The position numbers and the translations under genes are program-made. 64,000 nt of DNA from Crystallibacter degradans (GTDB lineage: Bacteria > Actinomycetota > Actinomycetes > Actinomycetales > Micrococcaceae), in the NCBI RefSeq assembly GCF_012952295.1, contig NZ_JABBCH010000005.1, forward strand, positions 213,300 to 277,299. The letters run 5' to 3'. Positions 8,326 to 16,917 of the stretch are shown here, piece after piece. The first letter of the stretch is position 1; each line of letters begins with the position of its first letter. Under the pieces are notes generated by a model, which saw only the letters and a program-made list of their open reading frames with translations, was not told the DNA's origin and searched no databases.

Positions 8326-11076
8326 GTGAGTGAAACTAACAAACCGGTGTCCCCAGCCGGCGATACGCTGACGGCCACGGCCGCAGCCCCTGAAGAAAAT
8401 TCCATCCAGGAACGAAAGCGCCTGCTGGTCATCGATGGCCATTCCATGGCATTCCGGGCGTTCTACGCCCTCCCGGCGGACAAGTTCTCCACGGATACCG
8501 GGCAGCACACCAACGCTGTCTACGGTTTCACTTCCATGCTGCTGGTCATGATCCGCGAGCACAAGCCGACGCACGTGGCGGTGGCGTTCGACCTTGACAC
8601 TCCCACATTCCGCGACCAGGAATACAGCGAATACAAGGGCGGCCGGAGCAAGACCCCGCAGGAATTCCATGGCCAGGTGGACCTGATCATCAAGCTCATG
8701 GAGGCCATGCGGATCCCCACCATCTCCATGGACGGGTTCGAGGCCGATGACATCATCGCCACCCTTGCCACCCAGGGCGAAGCGGCCGGCTGGGATGTGC
8801 TGGTGGTCTCGGGCGACCGGGATGCGTTCCAGCTCATCACGGACAGCGTGACGGTGCTCTACCCGAAGAAGGGCATCAGCGACATCCCGCCCATGGACGC
8901 CGCGGCTGTGGAGGCGAAGTACTTCGTGTCCCCGGCCCGCTACTCGGATCTGGCGGCGCTCGTCGGCGAGACCGCGGACAATCTCCCCGGCGTGCCGGGC
9001 GTGGGGCCGAAGACGGCCGCCAAGTGGATCAACCAGTATGGCGGTCTGGACGGCATACTGGAGAACCTGGATTCCATCGGCGGCAAGGTCGGTGACGCCC
9101 TCCGGGCGAATGTCGAGGACGTCAAGCGCAACCGCCGGCTCAATCATCTGCTCAGGGACATGGACCTGCCGGTCAACCTGGAAACCATGCTCCTGCAGCA
9201 GCCGGACCGTGACGCCATCGAGGAACTCTTCGATGCCCTCCAGTTCAACACTTTGCGCAAGCGGCTGATCGACACCTTTGGCGGCGAAGAGCAGGTCGAG
9301 GACACCGAGGTCCACGCACCGCAGCACGTGGTTCTGACGAACGAGAAGGAACTGGACGACTGGCTCGACAGCACCAACCAGCTCCCGGTCGCCGTGCAAC
9401 TGGTCAGCGAGCAATCCACAGCAGGGGACGACGCCGTGGGGCTGGCCTTGGTGAGCCCCACGGCCGCCGCTTACGTTGCCTTTGAAGGCCTCGACGCCGA
9501 CGCCGAGCGCCGGCTTGCGGAGTGGTTGGAGGATCTGGATGCACCCAAGGTCATCCACGATTTCAAGTCGGCCTACAAGCTGCTCGCCGTCCGAGGCCTC
9601 GAGCTGGCGGGCGTCGTTGATGACACGGCGATCTCCGCGTACCTGATCCAGCCGGACCGCCGCAACTACGATCTGGCCGAGCTGGCACAGTACCACTTGA
9701 AACTCTCGGTAGCATCGGCGGCATCGCCCGGCGGCGGTCAGCTGGAGCTGAGCCTGGGCGAAGACGATGTGGCGGCTCCCGCCGTCGCAAAAGCCTTTGC
9801 CTCGCTGGAACTGAGCGAGCACTTCGCCGGCCAGCTCATCGAGCGGGGCGCGAACCAGCTGCTGGCGGGGCTGGATCTGCCGCTGTCGCTGGTGCTGGCC
9901 CGGATGGAGCTGGACGGCATTGCTGTTGCCGTGGACAAGCTGGACGGCCTGATGGACGGCTTCAACTCCACTATCAATGCCGCAAGCTCGGAAGCCTTCC
10001 GGATCATCGGAAAGGAGATCAATCTGGGTTCGCCGAAACAGCTCCAGACGGTCCTGTTCGACGAGCTGGAACTGCCCAAGACCAAGAAGATCAAGACCGG
10101 CTACTCCACTGATGCGGACGCCCTGAATGATCTGATCACCAAAACGCAGCATCCGTTCCTGGTGCAGCTGCTGGCTTACCGGGATGCCACCAAACTCAAA
10201 CAGACGGTGGAAGGGCTGAAAAAGTCAGTAGCCGAGGACGGCCGCATCCACACCACGTACGCGCAAACAGTGGCTGCGACCGGGCGCCTGTCATCGAACA
10301 ACCCGAACCTGCAGAACATCCCCGTCCGTTCCGAAGAGGGCCGCCGCATCCGCGAAGTCTTCATCGTGGGGGAAGGTTATGAAACGCTGCTCACCGCGGA
10401 CTACTCGCAGATCGAAATGCGCATCATGGCGCACCTGTCCGGTGACGAGGGACTGATCCAGGCCTTCCGCCAGGGCGAGGACCTGCACAGGTTCGTCGGC
10501 GCCCATATCTTCGGAGTGGCCCCGGAAGAGGTCACCAGCGAGATGCGCGCCAAGGTCAAGGCCATGTCCTACGGCCTGGTGTACGGCCTGAGTTCCTTCG
10601 GGCTGTCCAAACAGCTGAAGATTTCGGTTGATGAAGCCCGGACCTTGATGAAGGACTACTTCGCGCGGTTCGGGGCCGTACGGGACTACCTGCGCGGCAT
10701 TGTCGAGCAGGCACGCAAGGACGGTTTCACTTCCACGATTGAGGGCCGCCGCCGCTACCTGCCGGACCTGAACAGCGGTAACCGCCAGCTGCGCGAGATG
10801 TCGGAGCGGGCTGCCCTGAACGCACCCATCCAAGGTTCGGCAGCGGACATCATCAAGAAGGCAATGCTCGGTGTTGAGGCCGGGCTCAGGCGCCAGAAGC
10901 TGTCCTCAAGGATGCTGCTGCAGGTGCATGACGAACTGGTACTCGAGGTCGCCTCGGGGGAGCGCGAGACGGTGGAGAAGCTGGTGCGGGAGCAAATGGC
11001 GGCGGCAGCCGAGCTGACTGTTCCGCTGGATGTGTCGGTCGGGATCGGCAGCAACTGGAACGAAGCCGGCCACTGA
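8326..11076 (+). CDS. polA: DNA polymerase I
   Basis: The 916-residue protein has a 5'-3' exonuclease/FEN domain at residues 30-330 (DGHSMAFRAFYALP, DGFEADDIIATLA, VSGDRDAFQL, PGVPGVGPKTAAKW), a middle domain at 335-540, and a family A polymerase domain. The polymerase has motif A ADYSQIEMRIMAH (near residue 691), motif B KAMSYGLVYGLSSFG (near 745) and motif C QVHDELV (near 865). In the middle domain I cannot find the DxE of ExoI; the ExoII-like stretch reads VIHDFKSAYKLL without the metal-binding Asp. Proofreading is therefore probably lost, as in other actinobacterial Pol I. It works in Okazaki fragment maturation and excision repair, in keeping with the three uvr genes nearby. GTG 8326 is chosen for its adjacent -10. 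Confidence 0.96.
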   Translation: MSETNKPVSPAGDTLTATAAAPEENSIQERKRLLVIDGHSMAFRAFYALPADKFSTDTGQHTNAVYGFTSMLLVMIREHKPTHVAVAFDLDTPTFRDQEYSEYKGGRSKTPQEFHGQVDLIIKLMEAMRIPTISMDGFEADDIIATLATQGEAAGWDVLVVSGDRDAFQLITDSVTVLYPKKGISDIPPMDAAAVEAKYFVSPARYSDLAALVGETADNLPGVPGVGPKTAAKWINQYGGLDGILENLDSIGGKVGDALRANVEDVKRNRRLNHLLRDMDLPVNLETMLLQQPDRDAIEELFDALQFNTLRKRLIDTFGGEEQVEDTEVHAPQHVVLTNEKELDDWLDSTNQLPVAVQLVSEQSTAGDDAVGLALVSPTAAAYVAFEGLDADAERRLAEWLEDLDAPKVIHDFKSAYKLLAVRGLELAGVVDDTAISAYLIQPDRRNYDLAELAQYHLKLSVASAASPGGGQLELSLGEDDVAAPAVAKAFASLELSEHFAGQLIERGANQLLAGLDLPLSLVLARMELDGIAVAVDKLDGLMDGFNSTINAASSEAFRIIGKEINLGSPKQLQTVLFDELELPKTKKIKTGYSTDADALNDLITKTQHPFLVQLLAYRDATKLKQTVEGLKKSVAEDGRIHTTYAQTVAATGRLSSNNPNLQNIPVRSEEGRRIREVFIVGEGYETLLTADYSQIEMRIMAHLSGDEGLIQAFRQGEDLHRFVGAHIFGVAPEEVTSEMRAKVKAMSYGLVYGLSSFGLSKQLKISVDEARTLMKDYFARFGAVRDYLRGIVEQARKDGFTSTIEGRRRYLPDLNSGNRQLREMSERAALNAPIQGSAADIIKKAMLGVEAGLRRQKLSSRMLLQVHDELVLEVASGERETVEKLVREQMAAAAELTVPLDVSVGIGSNWNEAGH

Positions 11077-11084
11077 TCCGGATG

Positions 11085-11122
11085 GCTGAAGCCGGTCCGT
11101 GGGCCGGCTTCAGCGGTATTTT
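11085..11122 (+). terminator. intrinsic terminator after polA
   Basis: A perfect 11-bp stem, GCTGAAGCCGG (11085-11095) with CCGGCTTCAGC (11104-11114), encloses an 8-nt loop and is followed by GGTATTTTTG. It starts 8 nt after the polA stop. Confidence 0.85.
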
Positions 11123-11186
11123 TGTCTCATTTACTGCCGGTAGGGTTTCCTTGATCGTTTAAGCCGGCTCTGCCAGGAGAGTTCAA

Positions 11187-11867
11187 TTGTTTTTCGGCCA
11201 ACAGCCACCTGCCCGCGCGGCCGTCCGCTTCCTTCTGCTGGTTACAGCCCTCATCATGGCGCTGTTCGTAGCCGTGTTCGCCCTGCACTACGTCACCCCG
11301 GTGGACGAAGCGAAGGAATTCGTGGACATCGGGGCCGAGGCCAATCTGCCCACCTGGTGGAACTCGGCGCTGCTGTTCCTGGTGGCCGCACTGGCCGCAA
11401 CATCCGCGCTGACTGCCCATGGCAGGACACGCTTCTCCTGGACAGTGATTGCGGCGGCGGCCGCGTACCTGAGCCTCGACGAGGCAGCCCGGCTGCACGA
11501 ACGGCTCGCCCGGCCGCTCCTGGCCGCAGGATTGGACACCCCGACCTACCCCTGGCTCGCGCTGGGTGCGGCCGTCGGGATTGCCGGTGCCACGGTGCTG
11601 TTCTTCGCCGGGCGGTCGCTGCCCCGGGAAACGGGACGACGCCTCGCCCTGGGGCTGGGCAGCTACGGTGCAGGCGCGCTGGGTGTCGAAGGGTTCAACG
11701 GCTGGATACGTCAGAATGGCCCCGATTACGTCTTCTCCGCGGGGTTGATCCTGGAGGAAGGCCTGGAAATGTTCGGCTGTATCATCGCTGTCGGCGCCAT
11801 CGCTGATTACCTCGCGAGCCGGTTGCAACGGTCCCAGGATCTAGTGGAAGCGGAAAATGCCCACTAG
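11187..11867 (+). CDS. polytopic membrane protein with conserved-looking acidic/His motifs, unknown function
   Basis: The 226-residue protein starts at TTG 11187, with an AGGAGA ribosome-binding site 6 nt upstream. Six hydrophobic stretches are visible. Charged motifs sit inside or beside them: SLDEAARLHERL (near residue 95), GVEGFNGW (near 170) and LILEEGLEMFG (near 190). Acidic and histidine residues in membrane segments suggest a metal site or proton pathway, but I cannot assign a family. No signal peptide or known enzyme motif is seen. It is transcribed separately from polA (terminator between) and ends 11 nt before the acetyltransferase gene. Confidence 0.75.
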   Translation: MFFGQQPPARAAVRFLLLVTALIMALFVAVFALHYVTPVDEAKEFVDIGAEANLPTWWNSALLFLVAALAATSALTAHGRTRFSWTVIAAAAAYLSLDEAARLHERLARPLLAAGLDTPTYPWLALGAAVGIAGATVLFFAGRSLPRETGRRLALGLGSYGAGALGVEGFNGWIRQNGPDYVFSAGLILEEGLEMFGCIIAVGAIADYLASRLQRSQDLVEAENAH

Positions 11868-11878
11868 GCTCGTAAACC

Positions 11879-13189
11879 GTGGACACCAACGCGGCAACCG
11901 CATCCTCGACCCTGCGGATTGAACAATTCCCTGCCGATACTGGGGCCGGCACTCCGTCGGCCCGGTTCCAGGGCTGGTTCGAGGCCGTCGATGCAGGTTT
12001 CCATGAAAGTTCTACCGATGCAGCGCACGTAGCCGAATACGCGAACGGCTACGCCGCGGACAACCGCATGTTGTGGGGAGTTTACGACGACGAGCCCCGG
12101 CCCGGCGTGTGGAGTCCCGATATTCCCGTGGCCACCTACGCCACCATGGTCAACAGCATGAATGTCGGCGGCGGCCGCCTGCTCGATACCCACCAGATCA
12201 CCGCCGTGACCGTCCGACCCACCCACCGCCGGCGCGGTCTGCTGCGGCGCCTGATCACCAGCGATCTCGAACAGGCCGCACGCTCCGGCCTGGGCATCGC
12301 CGCGCTGACCGCATCCGAAGCGACGATCTACGGCCGCTTTGGCTTCGGAGCGGCAACTTTCACCCGCGAGGTGGAGGTGGACGTTCAGGAGCGGTTCGGC
12401 CTCCGGACGCCGCAGGCCGGCACAGTCGAGATGGCGGACCCGGCATCCCTGCAGCAGTTGGGGCCGGAGATTTTTACCCGGTTCCACGCCAGGACTCCGG
12501 GGTCGGTGGCCCGGCAGTATGCCTACGCGAAGAGAATCTCCGGCCAATGGGGGCACGACAAACCAGAACCTGACAAGTCCATCCGGGCGGCCGTCCACTA
12601 CGACGGCAGCGGGACACCCCAGGGCTACGTGAGCTACCGGTTCGCAGGTTGGTCCAAGGAACCGTACACAATGAAGGTCGTGGATCTGGTGGCCGCCACC
12701 GCGGAAAGCTACCGGGAACTGTGGCGGTATCTGGGCTCCCTTGACCTGGTGCAGCGGATCAGCTGGCCCCTTGCTCCGGTCGAAGACCCGTTGCCGTGGG
12801 CGCTGCAGGACAGCCGTGGATACGCGGCGAAGTCAGCCGAAGATGTGCTCTGGCTGCGGATTCTGGATCCGGTCAACGCATTACAAACGCGTCATTACGA
12901 CGGCGAGGGCCGGCTGGCACTTGAGATTGTTGATCCGCTCGGCCTGGCCGCAGGCCGGTTCTTGCTGGAGGCCGCCGGCGGAAACGCGCGGGTGCAACCG
13001 CTGGCACCGGACGCCGCGGTGGACCTGAGCGTTGATATCGACGTGCTGGGCTCACTCTACCTGGGCGGCGTCAGGGCCGGGACGCTGGCAGCCGCCGGCA
13101 GGCTGTCCAGTGCAACCGAGGACGCAGTGGGAAGGCTGGAGCGGATTTTCGCCACCACAGCACAGCCGTACTGCATCACGCACTTCTGA
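11879..13189 (+). CDS. Eis-like GNAT N-acetyltransferase
   Basis: The 436-residue length and layout match the Eis family: an N-terminal GNAT domain with acetyl-CoA-binding VRPTHRRRGLLRRLI near residue 120, a second degenerate GNAT region, and a C-terminal sterol-carrier-like domain. The protein ends in Phe (CITHF). In Eis enzymes the terminal carboxylate of Phe takes part in catalysis, so this ending supports the call. Mycobacterial Eis acetylates aminoglycosides and protein lysines; the substrate here is unknown. The GTG start follows TAGGCT (11865-11870) by 8 nt, so it may have its own leaderless transcript beginning at the end of the upstream gene. Confidence 0.88.
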   Translation: MDTNAATASSTLRIEQFPADTGAGTPSARFQGWFEAVDAGFHESSTDAAHVAEYANGYAADNRMLWGVYDDEPRPGVWSPDIPVATYATMVNSMNVGGGRLLDTHQITAVTVRPTHRRRGLLRRLITSDLEQAARSGLGIAALTASEATIYGRFGFGAATFTREVEVDVQERFGLRTPQAGTVEMADPASLQQLGPEIFTRFHARTPGSVARQYAYAKRISGQWGHDKPEPDKSIRAAVHYDGSGTPQGYVSYRFAGWSKEPYTMKVVDLVAATAESYRELWRYLGSLDLVQRISWPLAPVEDPLPWALQDSRGYAAKSAEDVLWLRILDPVNALQTRHYDGEGRLALEIVDPLGLAAGRFLLEAAGGNARVQPLAPDAAVDLSVDIDVLGSLYLGGVRAGTLAAAGRLSSATEDAVGRLERIFATTAQPYCITHF

Positions 13190-13245
13190 GTAGCGACTGC
13201 CCGCTCGGGATGTGGAAGATAGCCAGTGCCGCGGGCTTCAACGCT

Positions 13246-13275
13246 TTGACCGCGGTTGGCTCAAGCGGCTAGACT
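13246..13275 (+). promoter_or_regulatory. strong promoter of rpsA
   Basis: TTGACC (13246-13251) and TAGACT (13270-13275) are 18 bp apart, close to the housekeeping consensus of actinobacteria. The start would be near 13282, leaving a leader of about 148 nt before rpsA. The leader contains the palindrome GCGTACGC near 13291. A structured autoregulatory leader would be usual for S1, but I see no motif that proves it. Confidence 0.7.
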
Positions 13276-13429
13276 TATCGGGCGCGTAATGCGTACGCAC
13301 TACCCTTTTATTAAAGTCCACCTCCGGACGGTCAATAACCGCAAGGCTGCAGCTATTTTGTGCTGGCGCTGAGCGTGTAGTCAAACCGCCTGGAACTAAG
13401 AAATCTATCCACATCGGAGCCCCTACTAC

Positions 13430-14911
13430 ATGACCATCACCTCCACCGAGAAGCCCGGTACCCCGCAGGTCGCCATCAACGACATTGGTACCGCCGAAGA
13501 CTTCCTCGCTGCCGTCGACGCCACCATCAAGTACTTCAATGACGGTGATCTCGTCGAAGGTACCGTCGTCAAGGTTGACCGCGATGAAGTTCTGCTCGAC
13601 ATCGGTTACAAGACCGAAGGTGTCATCCCGTCCCGCGAGCTTTCCATCAAGCACGACGTTGATCCCGGCGAAGTTGTCGCCGTGGGCGATCAGGTCGAAG
13701 CCCTTGTCCTGACCAAGGAAGACAAGGAAGGCCGCCTCATTCTCTCCAAGAAGCGTGCTCAGTACGAGCGTGCTTGGGGTGACATCGAGAAGGTCAAGGA
13801 AGAGGACGGCGTCGTTACCGGTACCGTCATCGAGGTCGTCAAGGGTGGTCTTATCCTCGACATCGGCCTGCGCGGCTTCCTGCCCGCCTCCCTCGTCGAG
13901 ATGCGCCGTGTGCGCGACCTGGCTCCGTACATCGGCCAGAAGATCGAAGCCAAAATCATCGAGCTGGACAAGAACCGCAACAACGTTGTGCTCTCCCGCC
14001 GTGCATGGCTCGAGCAGACCCAGTCCGAGGTCCGCTCCACCTTCCTCAACAAGCTGGAAAAGGGCCAGGTCCGTCCGGGCGTCGTTTCCTCCATCGTCAA
14101 CTTCGGTGCATTCGTGGACCTGGGCGGCGTCGACGGACTGGTTCACGTCTCCGAGCTGTCCTGGAAGCACATCGACCACCCGTCCGAGGTTGTCGAAGTT
14201 GGCCAGGAAGTCACCGTCGAAGTTCTGGAAGTCGATCTGGACCGCGAGCGTGTTTCCCTGTCGCTGAAGGCCACCCAGGAAGATCCTTGGCAGACCTTCG
14301 CCCGCACCCATGCCCTTGGGCAGGTTGTTCCGGGTAAGGTCACCAAGCTGGTTCCGTTCGGTGCGTTCGTCCGCGTTGAAGACGGCATCGAAGGCCTGGT
14401 TCACATCTCCGAGCTGGCCGTCCGCCACGTTGAGCTGGCCGAGCAGGTTGTCTCCGTGGGCGACGAGCTGTTCGTCAAGGTCATCGACATCGACCTCGAG
14501 CGCCGCCGCATCTCCCTCAGCCTCAAGCAGGCAAACGAGGGCGTTGACCCGGAGGGTACCGAGTTCGACCCGGCCCTGTACGGTATGGCTGCCGAGTACG
14601 ACGAAGAGGGCAACTACAAGTACCCGGAGGGCTTCGACCCGGAGTCCAACGAGTGGCTTGAGGGTTACGAGACCCAGCGCGCCGCTTGGGAGCAGCAGTA
14701 CGCTGATGCCCAGGCCCGCTGGGAATCCCACAAGAAGCAGGTTGCCCAGCACCTGCAGGAAGACACCCAGGCTACTTCCGAGCCGGGCGAATCCGCTGCA
14801 ACCAGCTACTCCTCTGAGCCCGCTCAGACGGAGACCGTCAGCACCGGTGGCGGAACGCTCGCTTCGGATGAGGCCCTCGCCGCACTGCGCGAGAAGCTCA
14901 CCGGCAATTAA
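13430..14911 (+). CDS. rpsA: 30S ribosomal protein S1
   Basis: The 493-residue protein contains four S1 RNA-binding domains at about residues 35-105, 120-190, 205-275 and 290-365. The third and fourth carry NFGAFVDLGGVDGLVHVSEL and PFGAFVRVEDGIEGLVHISEL. Actinobacterial S1 has four such domains rather than the six of enterobacteria, so the length is normal. The tail is acidic and rich in Gln, Ser and Thr. S1 helps mRNA bind to the 30S subunit. Codon use is visibly more biased (C- and T-ending codons) than in neighbours, as expected for a highly expressed gene. It is a single-gene transcription unit between its promoter and a strong terminator. Confidence 0.97.
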   Translation: MTITSTEKPGTPQVAINDIGTAEDFLAAVDATIKYFNDGDLVEGTVVKVDRDEVLLDIGYKTEGVIPSRELSIKHDVDPGEVVAVGDQVEALVLTKEDKEGRLILSKKRAQYERAWGDIEKVKEEDGVVTGTVIEVVKGGLILDIGLRGFLPASLVEMRRVRDLAPYIGQKIEAKIIELDKNRNNVVLSRRAWLEQTQSEVRSTFLNKLEKGQVRPGVVSSIVNFGAFVDLGGVDGLVHVSELSWKHIDHPSEVVEVGQEVTVEVLEVDLDRERVSLSLKATQEDPWQTFARTHALGQVVPGKVTKLVPFGAFVRVEDGIEGLVHISELAVRHVELAEQVVSVGDELFVKVIDIDLERRRISLSLKQANEGVDPEGTEFDPALYGMAAEYDEEGNYKYPEGFDPESNEWLEGYETQRAAWEQQYADAQARWESHKKQVAQHLQEDTQATSEPGESAATSYSSEPAQTETVSTGGGTLASDEALAALREKLTGN

Positions 14912-14933
14912 TTGCGCCGGCCCTAACGGGTAA

Positions 14934-14979
14934 GCAGACAAAAGAACCCCTGTCGCCTGACAGGGGTTCTTTTGTCTGC
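14934..14979. terminator. bidirectional intrinsic terminator between rpsA and the methyltransferase
   Basis: A perfect 21-bp stem (14934-14954 with 14959-14979) closes a GCCT tetraloop. The stem itself contains an A-run on one arm and a T-run on the other, so it can end transcripts arriving from either side of this convergent pair. Confidence 0.93.
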
Positions 14980-14990
14980 CTGGAACGGTT

Positions 14991-16118
14991 CTAAGGCTGG
15001 CTGGTGCTCACGGTGACGGTGAATTTCGGGTTCCGGGCAACCTCTCGGGTCGGTCCGACCAGCCGGTTCAGGGCCGGTTTGTAAGCGAGGTGGCTGTTCC
15101 ATACCGTCCAGAGCTCACCGCCGGGAGCCAGCACACGGCCGGCATCGGCGAAGAGCTTGTGGGCGATGCCGGCATGTACCGCGTTGCCGATGTGGAACGG
15201 GGGATTGAGCACAATGAATTCCTCGCTGGAGCCGGGAAGCGCGGACAGCGCATCGTCCCGCTGAACGGTCACCCGCCCGCTGACGCCGTTTGCCTCCGCA
15301 GTGGCCCGGGCCGAGGCGACGGCGGACTCGGACTGGTCCGTGGCCAGGACAGCCAGGTCCGGGCGAGACAAGGCGAGGTACGCCGCAATCGTCCCGTTGC
15401 CGCAGCCCAGGTCCACTGCGCGCCGGGCAGCGCGGGCACCGGCGAGGGCCGGGAGCAGGAAACGGGTGCCCGTGTCGAGCTTGGCTCCGCCGAAAGTACC
15501 GCCAAAGGCGACGATCCGCAGCGGAGCCGGCAGCCCGACGTCGTACTCTTCCTTGAGCGGGAAACGGCTGCCGACGTCGTCCCGGGGAACGGTTGCCGTC
15601 AGCACCCGGGCCTTCTGCCGGCCCAGCCCCGCGCTCACGGAGGCGAACGCCGTTCCCAGCACCTGGTTCATCGCGGGGGACATATGTTTGTCGCGCCCGC
15701 CGGCAAGCACCGTCACCTCCGTTGCTGCCGCGGCAGCGATGACGGCCGCCGTTTCTTCGAGGGCATCCAGCGACCGGGGCAGCTGCATCAGGACCAGACG
15801 GACGCCCGTAAACAGCTCAGGACCCAGCGGGGAGTGCGTGTAGCCGCCGAGTCCGAGCAGGCGGGCGTTGTTGTCCAACGCACGCGCGGCCGAGAGCGGA
15901 TCCTGATGGACCCGCAGCCCGGTGAAACCTGTGGCAGCCAGGGAAAGGGTCAGCGCACCGTAGTGGTCGTTGACGACGGCGATCTGGCTGCCCTGAAATC
16001 CGGCTAGCAGGGTGGCGGCCGAGTCGAGCAGCAGCCGGTCTGCAGCATCTGCCGCATAGAGGTTCTCCGCCTCCACATCGGGCCAGCGGCGCAAGCGGGC
16101 CAAGTCCAGTTCAGGCAA
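14991..16118 (-). CDS. class I SAM-dependent methyltransferase, RsmC/RlmG-like
   Basis: With a TTG start at 16118 the protein has 375 residues. The N-terminal half is a degenerate methyltransferase-like domain. The C-terminal half has the SAM-binding motif VDLGCGNGTIAAYLA, the acidic D-Q-S loop and the catalytic FIVLNPPFH motif of N2-guanine methyltransferases. Two tandem domains with NPPF are typical of RsmC/RlmG, which methylate rRNA guanines. TTG is chosen because GGTGGA lies 3 nt upstream and because earlier codons would run through the upstream yigZ gene. Its first 8 nt overlap the yigZ stop, so the two form an operon. Confidence 0.85.
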   Translation of the reverse strand: MPELDLARLRRWPDVEAENLYAADAADRLLLDSAATLLAGFQGSQIAVVNDHYGALTLSLAATGFTGLRVHQDPLSAARALDNNARLLGLGGYTHSPLGPELFTGVRLVLMQLPRSLDALEETAAVIAAAAATEVTVLAGGRDKHMSPAMNQVLGTAFASVSAGLGRQKARVLTATVPRDDVGSRFPLKEEYDVGLPAPLRIVAFGGTFGGAKLDTGTRFLLPALAGARAARRAVDLGCGNGTIAAYLALSRPDLAVLATDQSESAVASARATAEANGVSGRVTVQRDDALSALPGSSEEFIVLNPPFHIGNAVHAGIAHKLFADAGRVLAPGGELWTVWNSHLAYKPALNRLVGPTREVARNPKFTVTVSTSQP

Positions 16119-16791
16119 GATCCACCCACTCGGTTCCGCGAGGCGCGGCTGGTTCTCCACCCGCGGTGAGCGAAGCCAGCTGCTCATGAAAGCGGGCCAG
16201 CACCTCCGGGTCAGCCGCGAGGGCCACATTGATCTCCACTCCGGCCGGCCCATAGTCGCTGCCGAGCACGGTGACTCCTGCAGCGCGCAGCTCGTTCTCG
16301 AGCCGGCCGGCCTGGGCGTGTCCAGCAGCGACTGCATACAGCTGCATGCGCCGCCGCTGCACCAATCGGGCGGAGGCAACGGCCTGCGAAACCGACTCCG
16401 AGTACGCCCGCACCAGGCCGCCGGCGCCCAACAAGATACCGCCGAAATAACGTACGACGACGGCCGCAACGTCGCTGAGGTCCGTCATGCCGGGCGTTGT
16501 CTCGCGTCTGGTCAGTGCTTCCAGCATCGGGAGCCCGGCTGTACCGGAGGGCTCGCCGTCGTCGTTGGAGCGTTGCACGTCGCGATCCGGTCCCAGGACG
16601 AACGCAGAGCAATGATGCCGGGCATCGTGGAACTCCTTGCGCAGGCCGGCGACAAGTTCGCGGGCGGCATCCTCGGTCTCGACCCGGCGAAGCACCGTGA
16701 TGAAGCGGGAGCGCTTGATCTCGATTTCGTGCCGGTGTTCGCCAGCAATAGTCGTATAGCTGGTCACCGTGGACTGGGAGGCTGGATGCAC
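16111..16791 (-). CDS. YigZ / IMPACT family protein (UPF0029)
   Basis: The 226-residue protein has the IMPACT-domain signature: EIKRSRFITVL near residue 24, HHCSAFVLG, NDDGEPSGTAGLPML, and VVVRYFGGILLGAGGLVRAYS. A C-terminal ferredoxin-like domain (DUF1949) follows. E. coli YigZ and eukaryotic IMPACT belong here; the bacterial role is poorly known, with ribosome or translation links suggested. The start is GTG 16791, only 6 nt after a TAGGCT element (16798-16803, complement), so it appears leaderless. It is the first gene of a two-gene operon with the methyltransferase. Confidence 0.88.
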   Translation of the reverse strand: MHPASQSTVTSYTTIAGEHRHEIEIKRSRFITVLRRVETEDAARELVAGLRKEFHDARHHCSAFVLGPDRDVQRSNDDGEPSGTAGLPMLEALTRRETTPGMTDLSDVAAVVVRYFGGILLGAGGLVRAYSESVSQAVASARLVQRRRMQLYAVAAGHAQAGRLENELRAAGVTVLGSDYGPAGVEINVALAADPEVLARFHEQLASLTAGGEPAAPRGTEWVDLA

Positions 16792-16905
16792 CCAACCAGC
16801 CTAGTACGGCGGCCGCCATCCTGCGCCCCTCCCTCCGTTTCCCGTGCCAGGGGTTCTGCCTGGGCCTGAGCCAAGTGGTTGCCGGGGGAGGGCTTGTGGT
16901 CTCGC

Positions 16906-16911
16906 TAGACT
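16906..16911 (+). promoter_or_regulatory. -10 element of coaE (TAGACT)
   Basis: TAGACT ends 6 nt before the coaE GTG. No ribosome-binding site fits between, so a leaderless message is likely. Confidence 0.55.
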
Positions 16912-16917
16912 GATGCT

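Noticed and set aside
8251..10152. Long open frame of 633 codons antisense to polA
   Set aside because: It mirrors the codon pattern of a verified high-GC gene, shows no family motif and lies wholly over polA; such antisense frames are a side effect of GC-rich third positions.
13238..14941. Open frame of 567 codons antisense to rpsA
   Set aside because: Acidic low-complexity text (repeats of VDDLD/DNL) produced by reverse reading of S1 repeats; rpsA is certain and has its own promoter and terminator.
16111..16469. Longer N-terminus of the RsmC-like methyltransferase reaching to 16469
   Set aside because: It would overlap yigZ almost throughout and reads as out-of-frame text; TTG 16118 has a ribosome-binding site.
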